Assembly (NCBI RefSeq): GCF_000427885.1 | Contig: NZ_ATYW01000024.1 | Span: 1 to 64,000, forward strand | Source of the DNA: Glycomyces tenuis DSM 44171 | GTDB lineage: Bacteria > Actinomycetota > Actinomycetes > Mycobacteriales > Micromonosporaceae | Direction of reading: 5' to 3' | Length of the DNA stretch: 64,000 nt | Shown: positions 62,588 to 64,000 of the stretch, in pieces | How positions within the stretch are numbered: the first letter of the stretch is position 1 | Layout: every line of letters starts with the position of its first letter | Notes under the pieces: generated by a model | What the model was told of the DNA's origin: nothing | Databases searched by the model: none | The model's input: only the letters and a program-made list of their open reading frames with translations | Translations under genes and position numbers: made by a program

Positions 62588-63580
62588 TTGGCACGATCGG
62601 CATTGATCACCGGCATCACCGGTCAGGACGGGTCGTACCTGACCGAGCTGCTGCTGTCCAAGGGCTACGAGGTCCACGGGATCGTCCGGCACACCTCGTC
62701 GCTGATCGCCAACACGACCCGGTTGGACGCGGTCTACCAGGACCCGCACGAGTCGGGGCGGCGGCTCTTCCTCCACAAGGGCGATGTGACCGATGCCGGC
62801 CTCATGGTCAACCTCGTCCGCGACATCGCGCCCGACGAGATCTACAACCTCGCCGCGCAGAGCCACGTCCGGGTCAGCTTCGACCTGCCCGAGTACACCG
62901 CGAACGTCACCGCGCTCGGCGCGGTCCGGCTGCTGGAGGCCGTCCGCGCCTCGGGGATCGACACCCGGATCTACCAGGCCTCGTCCTCCGAGATGTTCGG
63001 CCTGACCACCCCGCCGCAGGACGAGACGGCCCCGTTCCATCCCAGGAGCCCCTACGGTGTGGCGAAGCTGTACGCGCACTGGGCGACGGTGAACTACCGC
63101 GAGTCCTACGGGATGTTCGCCGCGAGCGGGATCGCGTTCAACCACGAGAGCCCCCGCCGCGGCGAGACGTTCGTGACCCGCAAGATCACCAGAGCGGTCG
63201 CCCGCATCGCGGCCGGGATCGAGAAGAAGGTCTACCTGGGGAATCTCGACGCGGTCCGGGACTGGGGCTACGCGCCCGAGTACGCCGAGGCGATGTGGCT
63301 GATGCTCCAGCGGTCCGAGCCGGTCGACTACGTCGTCGCCACCGGGCGGCCCGCGACCGTCCGCGACTTCGCGGAGGCGGCGTTCGCGCACGCCGGACTC
63401 GACTGGCGCGACCACGTCGAACACGACGACCGCTACGAGCGGCCCGCCGAGGTGCCCGAGCTCATCGGGAATCCCGCCAAGATCGGGCGCGAGGCCGGCT
63501 GGGCGGCCAAGGTGCACTGGGACGAGTTGGCGCGCATCATGGTCGACGCCGACCGCGCCGCTCTGCGCATGGACGCGTGA
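62588..63580 (+). CDS. gmd: GDP-mannose 4,6-dehydratase
   Basis: 330 residues from TTG 62588 (GGAG about 7 nt upstream; no closer ATG or GTG in frame). The NADP-binding [19 protein letters not shown], the active-site [20 protein letters not shown], catalytic SSSEMFG and the [13 protein letters not shown] (Tyr/Lys) are all present, with [20 protein letters not shown] typical of Gmd. It makes GDP-4-keto-6-deoxymannose, the first step to GDP-fucose or GDP-rhamnose for envelope sugars. Confidence 0.94.
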   Translation: MARSALITGITGQDGSYLTELLLSKGYEVHGIVRHTSSLIANTTRLDAVYQDPHESGRRLFLHKGDVTDAGLMVNLVRDIAPDEIYNLAAQSHVRVSFDLPEYTANVTALGAVRLLEAVRASGIDTRIYQASSSEMFGLTTPPQDETAPFHPRSPYGVAKLYAHWATVNYRESYGMFAASGIAFNHESPRRGETFVTRKITRAVARIAAGIEKKVYLGNLDAVRDWGYAPEYAEAMWLMLQRSEPVDYVVATGRPATVRDFAEAAFAHAGLDWRDHVEHDDRYERPAEVPELIGNPAKIGREAGWAAKVHWDELARIMVDADRAALRMDA

Positions 63581-63633
63581 CGGTTCGAACATATCGGGCC
63601 TCGCGGCCCGCGCGGGTGGATACGATCGCGGGC

Positions 63634-64000
63634 ATGACTGATCTCAGCGCACCGATCCGACTAGGCGACGGCGTCTCCATCCCCCGTCTCGGCTACGGGA
63701 CCTACAAGGTCGGCGACGAGGAGGCCCGCCGGGCCGTCGAGACGGCGCTGGAGCTGGGGTACCGGCTGGTGGACACCGCCGAGATGTACGGCAACGAGGC
63801 GGGCGTCGGGGACGCGATCGCCGCCTCCGGCATCCCGCGCGGGCAGATCTTCCTGACCACGAAGGTCTGGAACGACCACCACGGCCGCGACCGGGCGCGG
63901 GCGGCCCTGGAGGCCTCGCTGGAGCGCCTCGGCACCGACTACCTGGACCTGTACCTCATCCACTGGCCGTCCCCGAAGCAGGGCCTGTACGTCGAGACCT
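63634..64000 (+). CDS. Aldo/keto reductase, 3' truncated by window edge
   Basis: The first 122 residues of an aldo/keto reductase from ATG 63634. IPRLGYGTYKVGDEEARRAV starts the barrel; the catalytic set is seen as DTAEMYGNEAGVG (Asp, Tyr), TTKVW (Lys) and YLDLYLIHWPSP (His). NADPH-dependent reduction of aldehydes or ketones. The C-terminal cofactor-binding part lies beyond the window. Confidence 0.9.
   Translation, partial: MTDLSAPIRLGDGVSIPRLGYGTYKVGDEEARRAVETALELGYRLVDTAEMYGNEAGVGDAIAASGIPRGQIFLTTKVWNDHHGRDRARAALEASLERLGTDYLDLYLIHWPSPKQGLYVET

Noticed and set aside
1-64000. tRNA, rRNA, CRISPR arrays, insertion sequences, prophage genes
   Set aside because: I found no cloverleaf-like segment, no rRNA-like stretch, no direct repeat array with unique spacers (the 33-nt repeats have no spacers) and no transposase, integrase or phage gene.

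Overview
The window is about 64 kb of GC-rich DNA with very high third-position GC, frequent GTG/TTG starts, several leaderless or nearly leaderless promoters, and a gene set (PimA/PatA/PgsA phosphatidylinositol mannoside genes, ECF41 sigma factor, subtilisin-inhibitor family protein, fused MnhAB antiporter) that points to an actinomycete. I did not identify a genus from the sequence; a Glycomycetales/Micromonosporales-type organism is only a guess. It looks like chromosomal core sequence with accessory genes inserted. I found no rRNA, tRNA, CRISPR array, insertion sequence or phage gene.

Layout. 1-3 kb: the 3' end of a GH2 beta-galactosidase, a LacI regulator and an APH-type kinase. 3-9 kb: a six-gene Mrp (Mnh) cation/proton antiporter operon on the minus strand, with 4-nt stop/start overlaps throughout. 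9-13 kb: an acetyltransferase, a PAPS-type sulfotransferase and an OafA-like acyltransferase. 13.5-14.2 kb: a VapBC-type toxin-antitoxin pair. 14-23 kb: tesB-pyk and gltB-gltD, all minus. 23-27.5 kb: two Pro-rich, single-pass, four-cysteine-module proteins, then an ECF41 sigma factor with its FAD oxidoreductase.

27-59 kb carries the backbone found in many actinobacteria: hisS, glyoxalase II-like, ppi, relA, secF, secD, yajC, ruvB, ruvA, ruvC, yebC, pdxT, pdxS, pimA, patA, pgsA, HIT and thrS. It is interrupted by accessory blocks. relA lies on the opposite strand to secDF, and a FAD monooxygenase plus small genes occupy the place where apt usually sits. A Phd/PIN pair, a phosphoribosyltransferase and an MFS pump lie between yebC and ruvC. 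A protease inhibitor and membrane proteins separate pdxT from pdxS. A CPA-type antiporter and a TSUP permease separate the HIT gene from thrS. 59-64 kb: a MerR-type metal sensor translationally coupled to a 15-residue peptide with six cysteines, a quinone reductase, a type-2 ferredoxin-NADP reductase, an acetyltransferase, GDP-mannose dehydratase and a partial aldo/keto reductase.

The most interesting signals are the Cys-rich micropeptide behind merR, a dispersed and locally tandem 32-34-nt intergenic repeat family at five places (near relA, pgsA, pdxT, the MFS gene and the 23-kb Pro-rich gene), a monooxygenase gene that seems to have lost its stop codon by one inserted base, and dyad operators at both toxin-antitoxin loci and at merR.
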